A stretch of DNA of 64,000 nucleotides, taken from Flavobacterium limnophilum. GTDB lineage: Bacteria; Bacteroidota; Bacteroidia; Flavobacteriales; Flavobacteriaceae. The DNA lies in assembly GCF_027111315.2 (NCBI RefSeq), contig NZ_CP114289.2, forward strand, positions 1,922,001-1,986,000. The letters are read 5' to 3'. The notes under the pieces are model-generated. The model was not told the DNA's origin, ran no database searches, and saw nothing but the letters and a program-made list of their open reading frames with translations. This document shows, piece after piece, positions 46,292-55,160 of the stretch (the stretch's first letter is position 1; each line of letters starts with the position of its first letter). A program made the translations under genes and the position numbers.

Positions 46292-47494
46292 TTATTTTCC
46301 ATCCACATAATCCTGCAAATAGCTGAATCTTGGAGTCAGTTTTCCTCTTTCGGTGATTTTGGCTCGATGTAGAATTCCGTCTTTGTCGCCATTGAAAAAT
46401 GCGGGAATCACGTGTTCCAGAAACATTTCGCCAAAACCTTCACTGGAGTCTTTGGGCAATTCGCAAGGCAAATTATTCACTGCCATCACCACTATGGCGG
46501 CTGGATGAAAAACGTCTACTTCCCTGTTTTCGCTTGGCAAATAACCATAAAAAGGTTCAGCAATGGTCGATGTTCTCAAGGAACAAGCAATAGAACCATC
46601 GACGTCGCACGAAATATCTGCAACCACTTTTATTTTGCAATCATGGGCTTGAAGCATTTCGCGAGTCAGGATATCTGGAGCTCCATTGGCGTGAAAATGT
46701 GCCGTAATATAAATATCGGACACTTTGGCAAAACGCTCAAAATTGGAAGTGTACTCTTGTGGATTTTGTGAAAAATCATTAAATTCAAAAGGTTTTCCAT
46801 CTATTCTTCGATTGTAATCCGATGCGTGAATTTGGGTATAAACGGATTGCGTAAAGTTTTTGGCCAGATAATTTTCAATCGAAACTTCCTTGATTTTTAT
46901 GGCATCCAAAACTTCTTTGACACCGCTGCCCACATTTCCGGTTCCGGTAACCACGAATTTCAATGGTGGCATAACCAGGCGCTTCAAATGGGTTATCAAG
47001 GCGTCTTTTCCTGAAAGCGTTTCTGCTTTTGGAAGTTTGAACAATTCGAATTTTATTCCAAAAGCCCTGATGCTATTGTAGGCACCAACAATTCCCGCAT
47101 ATTTTCCGAAGCCAACCAATCTGTGATTCTGGGCATCGACAATAGTTTCGAAATCGTATAAATCGATGTTTTTTTCCAATATGGCCTGTAACAATTTTCT
47201 GTTGTGGGGCTGTTTTTTGATGGTGTGCGAAAAAAAGAAATACGATTTATCGGGAATCAAATTTTCTACTGGAATCTCTTTTATACCGAACAAATAATCA
47301 CAATCGCTGATGTCGTTTGTCAGCTCGATTCCTCTATTTTTATATTCGTCGTCGTTAAAAACCCTGATGTCCGAACTTTCAATTTTTACCGAAAGGTCAG
47401 GATGCAGTTGTTTTAATCGTGCCAATTCGTCTGGAGAAAATACAACTCTCTTGTCTGGCGGATTTTTGCGCTCTTTTATAATTCCGAATTTCAT
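46292..47494 (-). CDS. Saccharopine dehydrogenase-like / alanine dehydrogenase N-terminal-domain oxidoreductase
   Basis: This 400-residue protein starts with MKFGIIKERKNPPDKRVVFS, the AlaDH/PNT N-terminal domain shared with NAD-dependent saccharopine dehydrogenase (lysine-forming). A nucleotide-binding loop occurs as FVVTGTGNVGSGVKEVL. The C-terminal half holds DILTREMLQAHDCKIKVVAD and FMLEHVIPAF-like text (here FGEMFLEHVIPAFFNGD). It may be a lysine-catabolic enzyme, but I cannot separate that from related amino-acid dehydrogenases. It is convergent with the exonuclease gene, only 13 bp apart. Confidence 0.8.
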   Translation of the reverse strand: MKFGIIKERKNPPDKRVVFSPDELARLKQLHPDLSVKIESSDIRVFNDDEYKNRGIELTNDISDCDYLFGIKEIPVENLIPDKSYFFFSHTIKKQPHNRKLLQAILEKNIDLYDFETIVDAQNHRLVGFGKYAGIVGAYNSIRAFGIKFELFKLPKAETLSGKDALITHLKRLVMPPLKFVVTGTGNVGSGVKEVLDAIKIKEVSIENYLAKNFTQSVYTQIHASDYNRRIDGKPFEFNDFSQNPQEYTSNFERFAKVSDIYITAHFHANGAPDILTREMLQAHDCKIKVVADISCDVDGSIACSLRTSTIAEPFYGYLPSENREVDVFHPAAIVVMAVNNLPCELPKDSSEGFGEMFLEHVIPAFFNGDKDGILHRAKITERGKLTPRFSYLQDYVDGK

Positions 47495-47708
47495 GTCTTT
47501 CGAATACTTTTAATTATTACAACCCAACAACTTGCATTTGTTACAAATATAACACTATATCTTGATCCGGGTTTCCAATATTTTAAAATTTAAAGCCTTA
47601 AAACCATTAAAAACTGAAAACCAACAGGATAAATAGTAACTGTAAAAAAAATAAAATAATACTGTTAAGGTTTTCAAAAAACAGATAAACCAAAAGAAAT
47701 TGATTCTA

Positions 47709-47716
47709 TATATTTG
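47709..47716 (+). promoter_or_regulatory. Putative -7 element for the serine hydrolase gene
   Basis: TATATTTG fits TAnnTTTG and ends 19 bp before the ATG at 47736. It supports that start over an in-frame start at 47700, which lies upstream of the box. Confidence 0.5.
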
Positions 47717-47735
47717 TCTTTCGACTAACTTAAAA

Positions 47736-48944
47736 ATGAATTTTATCAAACGCACAAATATACTACAAATACTTGTCCTATTATTAGTTGCAAGTTCCTG
47801 TAAAAAAGAAACAAAGGAAATTTCAGAAGCCGAATTAAAAGATTCAGAACTACCAAAAGGCATGTTGCCCAAGATGAAACCTTTAGAAAATGAAACCCCT
47901 ATCCTTACCGCTGATTATATTGCCGAGAAAAAAAGAAAAATAGATTCTTTTTACAATAAAAACTGGCCCAACAACAGCATGAACGGTGCTTTTCTTGTGG
48001 CCAAGAATGGCCAAATCATCTATGAAAAATACGAGGGATATGCCAATTTTAGAGACAAAACACCCATTACGAGCACTACTCCCATTCATATCGCATCGGT
48101 GAGCAAAGTTCTTACGGCCACGGCCATTTTGAAATTAGTCAATGCCAAAAGAATTGACTTGGACCAGAAAGTGACCTATTATCTAAAAGAATTTCCTTAT
48201 CCGGATGTTACCGTAAGAATGCTGTTGAGCCACCGAAGCGGAATGCGTAGTTATGCCTATTTTACGGATCGAGACAAAAGCGTTTGGGACAGACACAACA
48301 CCTTGACCAATCAAGATATTTTGACCATTATGGGAACCAAGAATATTGGTTTGGAACAAAAAACAGGTACCCGATTTGCTTACTGCAATACCAATTATGC
48401 CATGTTGGCCTTGATTATCGAAAAAGTCACCAAGCTTTCGTATAGAGAAGCGATGAGTCAAATGATATTTAAACCACTAGGCATGACCAATACTTTTGTT
48501 TTGGATTTTGACAAAGACAAACATAATGTAGCACCATCTTATAAAGGCAATAAAGTAGAAATAGGCATCGATTATCTGGACAAGGTTTATGGAGACAAAA
48601 ACATCTATTCCACTCCCAGAGATTTATTGAAATTTGACAGAGCCCGAAATTCACCTTCTTTTTTGGAGCCTGAATTATTGTCCCAAGTTTACACTGGATA
48701 TAGCAATGAACATCCAGGAACCAAAAATTATGGTTTGGGCATTCGAATGGTGAATTGGCCCAATGGCAAAAATTTCTATTTCCATAACGGTTGGTGGCAC
48801 GGTTTTACTTCCTCTTACATTACTCTAAAAGACGAAAACGCTACCATAATTGCCTTGTCCAATAAATACACCAAGAGCACCTATGCCGTTAGAAAGCTGT
48901 CAGTACTGTTTGGAGATTATCCGTTTAAAGTCGAAGATGAATAG
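47736..48944 (+). CDS. Beta-lactamase-family serine hydrolase lipoprotein
   Basis: This 402-residue protein has a lipoprotein signal peptide with the lipobox VASSC (Cys22). The serine-hydrolase signatures of the class C beta-lactamase/DD-peptidase fold are SVSK (Ser121-Lys124) and the YCN motif in FAYCNTNYAML. A third motif is probably HNGWWHGFTSS near the C-terminus. Family members hydrolyse D-amino-acid peptides or esters; a true beta-lactamase role is less likely for this lipoprotein. The start at 47736 is chosen because a -7 box sits just upstream. Confidence 0.88.
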   Translation: MNFIKRTNILQILVLLLVASSCKKETKEISEAELKDSELPKGMLPKMKPLENETPILTADYIAEKKRKIDSFYNKNWPNNSMNGAFLVAKNGQIIYEKYEGYANFRDKTPITSTTPIHIASVSKVLTATAILKLVNAKRIDLDQKVTYYLKEFPYPDVTVRMLLSHRSGMRSYAYFTDRDKSVWDRHNTLTNQDILTIMGTKNIGLEQKTGTRFAYCNTNYAMLALIIEKVTKLSYREAMSQMIFKPLGMTNTFVLDFDKDKHNVAPSYKGNKVEIGIDYLDKVYGDKNIYSTPRDLLKFDRARNSPSFLEPELLSQVYTGYSNEHPGTKNYGLGIRMVNWPNGKNFYFHNGWWHGFTSSYITLKDENATIIALSNKYTKSTYAVRKLSVLFGDYPFKVEDE

Positions 48945-49042
48945 TTTGGAAGTGGGAAGTTAGAGGTGGGAAGTTAGAAGCTTGGAGATGGAAGTTTTAT
49001 AACAGAGATTTAAACATTTAAATATTGGCATTGAAATTGCTA

Positions 49043-49072
49043 TTGAATTTGGCATTTATTGCCTTATATTTG
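49043..49072 (+). promoter_or_regulatory. Putative ssrA promoter
   Basis: TTG at 49043-49045 and TATATTTG at 49065-49072 with a 19-bp spacer fit the -33/-7 pattern. They lie just before the mature tmRNA 5' end at 49087. Confidence 0.55.
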
Positions 49073-49086
49073 CAAAAAATAAAAAT

Positions 49087-49483
49087 GGGGTCGACTGGTT
49101 TTGACAGCAAGTCGAATTGAAAAGTAAGCACGTCGAGAACTGGGACAATTCTCGTAAATAAAAGGTCTCAAACATTTTACACGGCGAAGGAAACTACGCT
49201 CTTGCTGCATAATCTGAATCATAGTAAGATTAGCCTCGTCCTACCAGGTAGGAAAGCAGGATTCATCTCGAAAGCTTTGGTTTATAGCGGTCGGTCAAGG
49301 TGAATCGTAAATTTAAACCTAGATTTCCACAAGCTTCGGGTGGATTTCGAAACTAAAGAAGCTAAGCGAAGAGCGGTTGTTCCTGACCTAACTCCGAGTC
49401 GAAAACCCATTCAGGAAATAAACGTGTAGAAAGCTCTTTAGTTGCTTGTTTGGACCCGGGTTCGATTCCCGGCGATTCCACCA
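49087..49483 (+). ncRNA. ssrA: Transfer-messenger RNA (tmRNA)
   Basis: The 397-nt RNA rescues stalled ribosomes and tags the unfinished protein. The 5' end GGGGTCG pairs with the 3' CGATTCC, followed by A and the encoded CCA (49481-49483), forming the tRNA-like acceptor stem; the T-arm reads GGGTTCGATTCCC. The tag reading frame at 49183-49212 codes for GEGNYALAA and then stops, close to the GENNYALAA-type tags of Bacteroidetes. The one-piece, unpermuted organisation is normal. A strong terminator follows. tmRNA genes are common integration sites for mobile elements. Confidence 0.95.
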
Positions 49484-49503
49484 ATCTAAATTCAATTAGA
49501 ACT

Positions 49504-49541
49504 AAATGCCCGTAAATCTTAGGATTTACGGGCATTTTTGT
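49504..49541 (+). terminator. Rho-independent terminator after ssrA
   Basis: AAATGCCCGTAAATC / GATTTACGGGCATTT is a 15-bp perfect stem with a 4-nt loop, followed by TT. Confidence 0.9.
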
Positions 49542-49670
49542 TTTTACTATTTTCTCTCTTCGTCTTTCGCCATTAGTTTGTAGAATTGCTTGGTAGGTGA
49601 CCAAAAAACATACTGGTTATTGAACTGGTTGGACTTGTTTGCAGTGGCCCAGCAGACTCTTTCTGCCCTA

Positions 49671-49874
49671 TTATCCTATTATGCAGCGCACCACATGTTC
49701 GATCTTCAGACCGGTATATTCGCAGAATTCCTCGATGGAAATTAGTTGATGCGATTCTTTATCCAGATGTTTTTTTATCTTCAATAAATACAATCTCGCC
49801 TGCGGATATTCTTTACCGATAATGCATTGCACGTCTTTAGGATAGATAAATACCCTTGTGCCTCTTGCAATCAC
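49671..49874 (-). CDS. Small hypothetical protein with HTH-like C-terminus
   Basis: This 67-residue protein reads MIARGTRVFIYPKDVQCIIG at the start and ISIEEFCEYTGLKIEHVVRC near the end. The latter resembles a short helix-turn-helix as found in excisionase-like or MerR-like adaptors. The central part is basic (RLYLLKIKKHLDKES). I do not recognise a named family. An array of 11-bp repeats covers the region just upstream of its start. Whether it regulates anything nearby is unknown. Confidence 0.6.
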   Translation of the reverse strand: MIARGTRVFIYPKDVQCIIGKEYPQARLYLLKIKKHLDKESHQLISIEEFCEYTGLKIEHVVRCIIG

Positions 49875-49909
49875 TTATTTGTTGTTAGTGTTTTATTATG
49901 CTTTATTTC

Positions 49910-49997
49910 AATTCTATTCCAATTCTATTTCATACTCTACTCATACTCTATCCATACTTGATCCATACACTATCCCTACTCGATCCCTACTTTGCCG
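49910..49997 (+). repeat. Degenerate 11-bp tandem repeats (array 3)
   Basis: Eight consecutive 11-bp units, for example AATTCTATTCC (49910-49920), ATACTCTATCC (49943-49953) and CTACTCGATCC (49976-49986), match the C/T-rich style of the arrays at 1445 and 26441. The 18-bp CCTAGG...GGTACC flank is absent; instead GTATGCCGGTATGCCGGTAT follows. It lies upstream of the 67-residue protein gene and downstream of the RND permease gene. Confidence 0.8.
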
Positions 49998-50024
49998 AAA
50001 CTAGTGTATGCCGGTATGCCGGTA

Positions 50025-53000
50025 TTAAACGGTTATATCATTTTTATCATTTTCAACAATAAACACTGGCAAATAAATAAATATTCCTATTAAAGAAAAC
50101 AACAATCCCCCAATGGATCCTGCTGCAAATGAAAACCAAAAAGCCTCATTCTGTCCTCCCCACACAAAAGGTATTAAACCGACCATTGTAGATAAAATAG
50201 TCAGCATTACTGGAATTATTTTATAATTAAACGCTTTGAAATACATCAATTGGGAATTCCTCTGTGGATATTGTCGTTTAAAATTGTTGTAATCATTTAT
50301 AATATACAAGGCCGCATTTACACTGATTCCGCACAACAATATAAATGATGCATAACCTCCTTGATCAAAATTGAAATCAAACAGATAGAAGGTTAGAAAA
50401 ACGCCAATAAACGAAATCGGTATCATAATAATTATTGCGAAGGGTTGCTTTAAAGATTCGAGTAAAATGGAACAAATAAAGAAAATAATTAAAATAACCA
50501 CAAATATGAAATAATATTGCTGTTTGTCTTTTTTGTCCCATCCTCCATTTGAATTTTCAAATACCCTATATCCTATTGGTAGTTTACTTTCTAATTCTGT
50601 TATATTGTCTTCTCTTACTTTTTTAGCCAAGGGTTCTGTACCAATAAAGTTGTATTCAACGGTTAAATGGTATTGTTGATTACTTTTGGCAATAGAATTT
50701 CCCGAATTTTTTTTCTCAATACTCGCCATTTGGTCTAATTTATATTGATTTTTTCCAATAGTAATCGGAATATGTTTCAAATCCCAAACATTCATTTTTT
50801 GGTATTGATCTGACACCAATTTAACATGTTGCAATTCATTATTATGAACAAAAGAAGTTACTCCACCTGAATGTGTTTGTTTTTTCAAATAATCATAAAG
50901 ACTCCCTTGAGAAACAGCTGCCAATGCCATTTTTTGGGCATCAAAGTCCAAATAATATTCTTGGGAGTTGCTATTGCCCCAGGATCCACCACTGGTTATG
51001 TCTACTTCCTTTATTCGTGACGATGAGTTTTCAATCAATTGAGCTTTCAGTAGTTCCGCATAAGAGTATAATTTGTCATAATTATAACCCTCCAATTCAA
51101 TTCGATTGCTTTTATAATCTGATCCCAAAGCATTCGAAAAACCCTGTCCAACGCCACTCACGGACCAATCCAGTCCTCCTAAACTTATAGCTTTCGATTC
51201 CAGCAAACTTTTTAATTGAAACGGAAAACCACCGAATTCGTTCTCTTTTTTAAAATAGATGGAGATATTTGAATTATTGTAACTTGTTATTCTGGTTTCA
51301 AACATTTCAACTTCCTTAAAACTACTGATGTAGTTTTCCATCTTCATGATTACCTCGTTTAATTGTTCAATGGTACATCCTTCGGGCATGCTTCCAGTTA
51401 CTCTCAAAGTGGTTCTTTCTGGATCTGTATAATGGGAGTTCTCATAGACGTTTTCTGTAAACAATCTAAGTGTTCCTCCCACTATTTTTTCTATGGTAGG
51501 TTTTATTTCGTCATAAAACCATTCATTTCCAAGGGTTGTATTGTATGCTTTTGCCATAAAACCTTCTCCTTCCATGTTTTTGGGAAACAGATGTAATGGC
51601 AGCCCAAACCCAAACAATAAAACAACAACAAATATCCATTTGAAACGGGGTCTTTTAAACGCTAAAATTAATTTGTGATAAAAATTTGTAAATTTTAAAA
51701 CGCTTCTTTTTCGCTTTCTGGAAAATTGCTTTTTCTTATGGTCTATTTGCATTTTTTCTAATAGTGCAGGAACAAAATAAAGCGATACAAACAGTGATAC
51801 ACCTATATTTATGGCAATGACCAAGGTGAAATCCCTTAAATTGGCTTGTTGGGATTCCTTGAGTAAAAACGTAGACAATAAAGCTCCTATCGTGGTTAAG
51901 GTTGTTGCCAAAATGGCCAAGAACACTTTTTTATCACCTTTATTTCTAAGGTGATCTATCATGATAATACAATTGTCAATAATAATTCCAAAAGAAATGG
52001 TAATTCCGGCAAAGGAGTACAATTGCAATTCTACTTTAAATACATAATAAAAAATCAGGGCAATCAATAGATTGGTAACAATGCTCAAAAACAAAACCAG
52101 AATGTGTTTTAAACTCCTGCTTGTCACAAAAATCAACACAAACAATATCAATAAAGAAAACAGCATTTTCGCCTCTATTTTCTGCAACTCTTCAACAATA
52201 TATTGAGTGGAATCATTGGTTAATTTCAACGAGTATTCACCTTTTATTTCATTCTTCAGAGTTGTAATTGCACTGCTTACTTCTTTTGCCACATCAATAG
52301 TATTAGCTCCTTTTTCAGCATACACCACCATGTTTATGGAATTCTTTCCGTTTATCCTAAAATAAGCCTGCATAGGAGCCTCCTTAAACTGAATCTTGGC
52401 GATGTTCTTCAGGTAAATGATTCTATTCCCTATTTTTTTTATGGGTATGTTTTCCCAATCAATATCCTTTTCCTGCTTGTACATCAAAACCATCGAAATG
52501 GCTAAAGTTTCGTCCTTGTCTTTAGAAATCAAGCTTCCATTTCCTAATTGCTGCTTTTGAAAATTCGATCTAATGGCCCCTTCAATTTCATTAACGGATA
52601 TGGAAAGCTGCATCAGTTTATCGGAATTATATTTTATGACCCAATCAAAAGGGTCGGCTCCATACACATACACTTTGTTGACTCCTTTTATTGTTGCTAA
52701 TTTGGGAAGAATGTTGTTTTCTGCATACTTCTTAATAAGATACGGGCTTTCATTCGCATTGATACTATAAGTCAAAACTGGAGAGGAATTCTCGTTTGCA
52801 CCACTTATAGATAATTGGGGATAGCTTACCCCCTCAGGAAGTTCTGAATAAGTTTGACGAATTAGATTGGCAATTTCAAATCGAACCGCATCCAGGTCTA
52901 TATTTTTTTTGAATTGAATATTGATTGATCCACTTTCTTTATCGGTAGTCGAGCTTATTTCTTTGATCCCTTTGACCGTATTGAATACGCCTTCCAATTT

Positions 53001-53183
53001 GGAGGTAACTTCTTGTTCAATTACTTTGGCAGAAACATCATTCCAACTGTAACTTACAGTCAAAGAAGGAAGTGATTTTGATGGATTTAGTTGAACACTC
53101 AATAAAGGGATCATGCTTGCACCAATGATACAAAGGCAAACAAAGCACGTTAATATGGTAAATGACGAAAAATTAGACTTCAT
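50025..53183 (-). CDS. RND efflux permease (full length), part of the peptide cluster
   Basis: This 1052-residue protein has the complete AcrB-like layout: N-terminal helix MKSNFSSFTILTCFVCLCII, two large periplasmic loops and about 12 transmembrane helices. Transmembrane helix 4 has GIIIDNCIIMIDHL, so the second aspartate of the AcrB proton relay is an asparagine; helix 10 has GISVNAALYI, with Asn where AcrB has a lysine. Similar replacements occur in the SwrC/AcrB-like subgroup. It is the last gene of the cluster and starts 11 bp behind the signal peptidase gene. With the second permease (61346-64000) it may form a heteromeric inner-membrane pump. The cargo is inferred to be the cluster's peptides or their fragments. 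Confidence 0.9.
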   Translation of the reverse strand: MKSNFSSFTILTCFVCLCIIGASMIPLLSVQLNPSKSLPSLTVSYSWNDVSAKVIEQEVTSKLEGVFNTVKGIKEISSTTDKESGSINIQFKKNIDLDAVRFEIANLIRQTYSELPEGVSYPQLSISGANENSSPVLTYSINANESPYLIKKYAENNILPKLATIKGVNKVYVYGADPFDWVIKYNSDKLMQLSISVNEIEGAIRSNFQKQQLGNGSLISKDKDETLAISMVLMYKQEKDIDWENIPIKKIGNRIIYLKNIAKIQFKEAPMQAYFRINGKNSINMVVYAEKGANTIDVAKEVSSAITTLKNEIKGEYSLKLTNDSTQYIVEELQKIEAKMLFSLLILFVLIFVTSRSLKHILVLFLSIVTNLLIALIFYYVFKVELQLYSFAGITISFGIIIDNCIIMIDHLRNKGDKKVFLAILATTLTTIGALLSTFLLKESQQANLRDFTLVIAINIGVSLFVSLYFVPALLEKMQIDHKKKQFSRKRKRSVLKFTNFYHKLILAFKRPRFKWIFVVVLLFGFGLPLHLFPKNMEGEGFMAKAYNTTLGNEWFYDEIKPTIEKIVGGTLRLFTENVYENSHYTDPERTTLRVTGSMPEGCTIEQLNEVIMKMENYISSFKEVEMFETRITSYNNSNISIYFKKENEFGGFPFQLKSLLESKAISLGGLDWSVSGVGQGFSNALGSDYKSNRIELEGYNYDKLYSYAELLKAQLIENSSSRIKEVDITSGGSWGNSNSQEYYLDFDAQKMALAAVSQGSLYDYLKKQTHSGGVTSFVHNNELQHVKLVSDQYQKMNVWDLKHIPITIGKNQYKLDQMASIEKKNSGNSIAKSNQQYHLTVEYNFIGTEPLAKKVREDNITELESKLPIGYRVFENSNGGWDKKDKQQYYFIFVVILIIFFICSILLESLKQPFAIIIMIPISFIGVFLTFYLFDFNFDQGGYASFILLCGISVNAALYIINDYNNFKRQYPQRNSQLMYFKAFNYKIIPVMLTILSTMVGLIPFVWGGQNEAFWFSFAAGSIGGLLFSLIGIFIYLPVFIVENDKNDITV

Positions 53184-53194
53184 GTAAATTTATT

Positions 53195-54364
53195 TTAGAG
53201 CATTTTGAACAACCGATTCCATTGAAATTCGTCATTTTTATTCGAAAACAAGATGCATTGCACTTTGCCTATAATATTGGTTTCCGGCAAGAATCCCCAA
53301 CTTCTGGAATCCATGGTTTCCTTTCTATTATCACCCATCATAAAATAATAATTCAATTTGAATTTGTAGGTAGTAATCTTTTTTCCATTACTATAATAAG
53401 AACCATTTTTTTCTGAAATAGTACTTTTTTCGAATAAGTGCAATACTTTTTCATAAAGCATAAAAGTAGTCGGATTCAAATGGATTTCCATTCCTTTTTT
53501 GGGAACAACAATAGGCCCCATATTGTCCAAAGTCCATTGGCTTGTTGGGGTTTTTACTATTTTTTCTTTCGAAACATCATAAACATCTATTATTTTTTTT
53601 ATAGAATCAATGCACTGCTTGTTGTGGAGTAGTTCAAATTCTTGTATGGAAAACATCGCACTAGCCCTGTTTTTGGATTTATAATCATGGCTAATGTTTC
53701 CTTCCATTTTTAACGAATCAAATAGTTTGTATAGTTTTGCCTTATTTTTGATCCTAAAACTACAATTGTTATTGACCGTTTTTGGAGAATGATAAAGTAT
53801 GTCGTTGGTATAAATTTCTCCATTATTCACCCGGAGAGTATCTCCAGGCAGCCCCACACATCGCTTGACCACAAAGTAAGTTAGCGAAGTGTTCAACGAA
53901 AAGACGAAAACATCCCCTTGTTTAATTTTTGTAATACCACCTAATCGTGTGTAATCCCACCAGGTTTCTTTCATCCTTGATCGGGCATCTCTATTTATGT
54001 AAAAAGCCAAATTTGCCCAAGGAATCTCAAATGGGGAACGAGGCAGTTTTGGCCCATATTGGAGTTTATTGACCACAATTACATCGCCCGGATACAACAT
54101 ATTTTCCATGGAGGAGCTGGGTATTTTATAAATTTCAAAAGCCAGGAGTTTTATGCAAATGGTTGACGATAGCAGCAAGAGAAACAGGAAAATTCCCTTG
54201 ACCATTTTCCTTAAAAAGCCATAGCGTATTAAAGGAATGTAACGAATCGATATGCTGTAAACTAATATAAATAGTATAAGGATAATAGCCAGCCAAACCA
54301 GACCTAGCAGTATCATAAATAGTGCTAGGATGATTAGTAAAGCTTTTTTGTTTTTTTTGGTCAT
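53195..54364 (-). CDS. Type I signal peptidase (S26) with extra membrane segment and large insertion
   Basis: This 389-residue protein has catalytic Ser85 in KIPSSSMENM and catalytic Lys167 in FVVKRCVGLPGDTL, plus the box E motif MGDNRKETMDSRSWGF near the C-terminus. Two hydrophobic N-terminal segments (about 9-38 and 57-75) precede the serine. About 130 residues separate the lysine region from the GDNR box, longer than in standard housekeeping enzymes but seen in Bacteroidetes LepB. Its place between the thioredoxin-like gene and the RND gene suggests a dedicated processing role for the two leader peptides in this cluster, rather than general secretion. That is inference. Confidence 0.88.
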   Translation of the reverse strand: MTKKNKKALLIILALFMILLGLVWLAIILILFILVYSISIRYIPLIRYGFLRKMVKGIFLFLLLLSSTICIKLLAFEIYKIPSSSMENMLYPGDVIVVNKLQYGPKLPRSPFEIPWANLAFYINRDARSRMKETWWDYTRLGGITKIKQGDVFVFSLNTSLTYFVVKRCVGLPGDTLRVNNGEIYTNDILYHSPKTVNNNCSFRIKNKAKLYKLFDSLKMEGNISHDYKSKNRASAMFSIQEFELLHNKQCIDSIKKIIDVYDVSKEKIVKTPTSQWTLDNMGPIVVPKKGMEIHLNPTTFMLYEKVLHLFEKSTISEKNGSYYSNGKKITTYKFKLNYYFMMGDNRKETMDSRSWGFLPETNIIGKVQCILFSNKNDEFQWNRLFKML

Positions 54365-54397
54365 TTAACTCTTTTAAGGTAATACTCAGTTCTTTGG

Positions 54398-54526
54398 TTA
54401 ACTGCTTTTAAAGGAATGAAAGTATTCTTTTCCATTGTAAAAAACAGATGTCGTTTTATTAAAATGACTATGCTCTTTAGCATCAAAAACTACTTTTATA
54501 ATTCTATTAATCCAATTGTTCTTCAT
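54398..54526 (-). CDS. Possible 42-residue protein coupled to the thioredoxin-like gene
   Basis: An ATG at 54524-54526 overlaps the stop codon of the thioredoxin-like gene (TAATG) and opens a 42-codon frame ending at 54398. The translation starts MKNNWINRIIKVVFDAKEHS and ends with GKEYFHSFKSS; it is basic and has no signal peptide. The coupling and lack of other features in this 162-bp gap are the only support. It may be a real small gene or the decayed remainder of one. Confidence 0.4.
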   Translation of the reverse strand: MKNNWINRIIKVVFDAKEHSHFNKTTSVFYNGKEYFHSFKSS

Positions 54527-55146
54527 TACTTCAAAAAACTTTTTAATGTGTAATCTAAATAAACTTTGGATAGCGTTGACTTGTCCTTTTGAGGAATAAA
54601 AAAATTATTCATTATTAAATTGGAATTTATACAAAAATAATAAGGAATATTTAGTTTGTCTAGTGGAATAAGTAAAGCTTCATTTGGCAACAAATACATT
54701 TGAATATTGGTCAAGCCCTTATTTTGAAAATCTTTAAAAAACACAAACAAGTTTCTTCTATCTTGGTAATAAGCAATCAAAATAACGTTCTTTTTAATTT
54801 TATTTTTGTTGTTTACTAAAGCATTAATTTCAGCATTGATACACTCCCCACAATTTAGTTCTGAAAATCGAAGAACTAAACTATTCGCTTTAATAATATT
54901 TTTTACCAAAACTGTATTTCCCTCAATATCAATTAATGGTAAATTACCGTCTAATTCTAAATTTTCATTCTCTCTTTCATATATAAAATTTTGTTCAAAG
55001 GTTGCTAGTTCTGTTTTACAATCCTTTAACTTTTTATCTTGTAATAAAGAAATTGTGTTAAAATCATTATTATTGAATTTAATTTTATAACTCAAAGCGC
55101 AAATTAAAATAATGAGAATTATTATTACATATGTTACTTTCTTCAT
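54526..55146 (-). CDS. Membrane-anchored thioredoxin-like protein with CGEC motif
   Basis: This 206-residue protein has an N-terminal membrane anchor (residues 4-19, VTYVIIILIILICALS) and then a thioredoxin-like domain with VLRFSELNCGECINAEINAL, active-site cysteines Cys99 and Cys102. The spacing CxxC and the position after a beta strand are normal for TlpA/thioredoxin folds, although no further TlpA signature is strong. It faces the periplasm and could oxidise, reduce or isomerise disulfides in the Cys-rich peptides encoded upstream. It lies 14 bp behind the first propeller lipoprotein gene. Confidence 0.75.
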   Translation of the reverse strand: MKKVTYVIIILIILICALSYKIKFNNNDFNTISLLQDKKLKDCKTELATFEQNFIYERENENLELDGNLPLIDIEGNTVLVKNIIKANSLVLRFSELNCGECINAEINALVNNKNKIKKNVILIAYYQDRRNLFVFFKDFQNKGLTNIQMYLLPNEALLIPLDKLNIPYYFCINSNLIMNNFFIPQKDKSTLSKVYLDYTLKSFLK

Positions 55147-55160
55147 ACTTTCTCAAAAAA

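Noticed and set aside
49362..49604. 80-codon minus-strand frame over the tmRNA 3' end
   Set aside because: It is antisense to the tmRNA; the peptide contains GIEPGSKQ, a well-known spurious translation of tRNA-like 3' ends.
49547..49675. Minus-strand open stretch ending KQFYKLMAKDEERK between the ssrA terminator and the 67-residue gene
   Set aside because: It has no upstream start codon (first ATG is 8 codons before the stop). It could be a gene relic, but nothing recognisable supports it.
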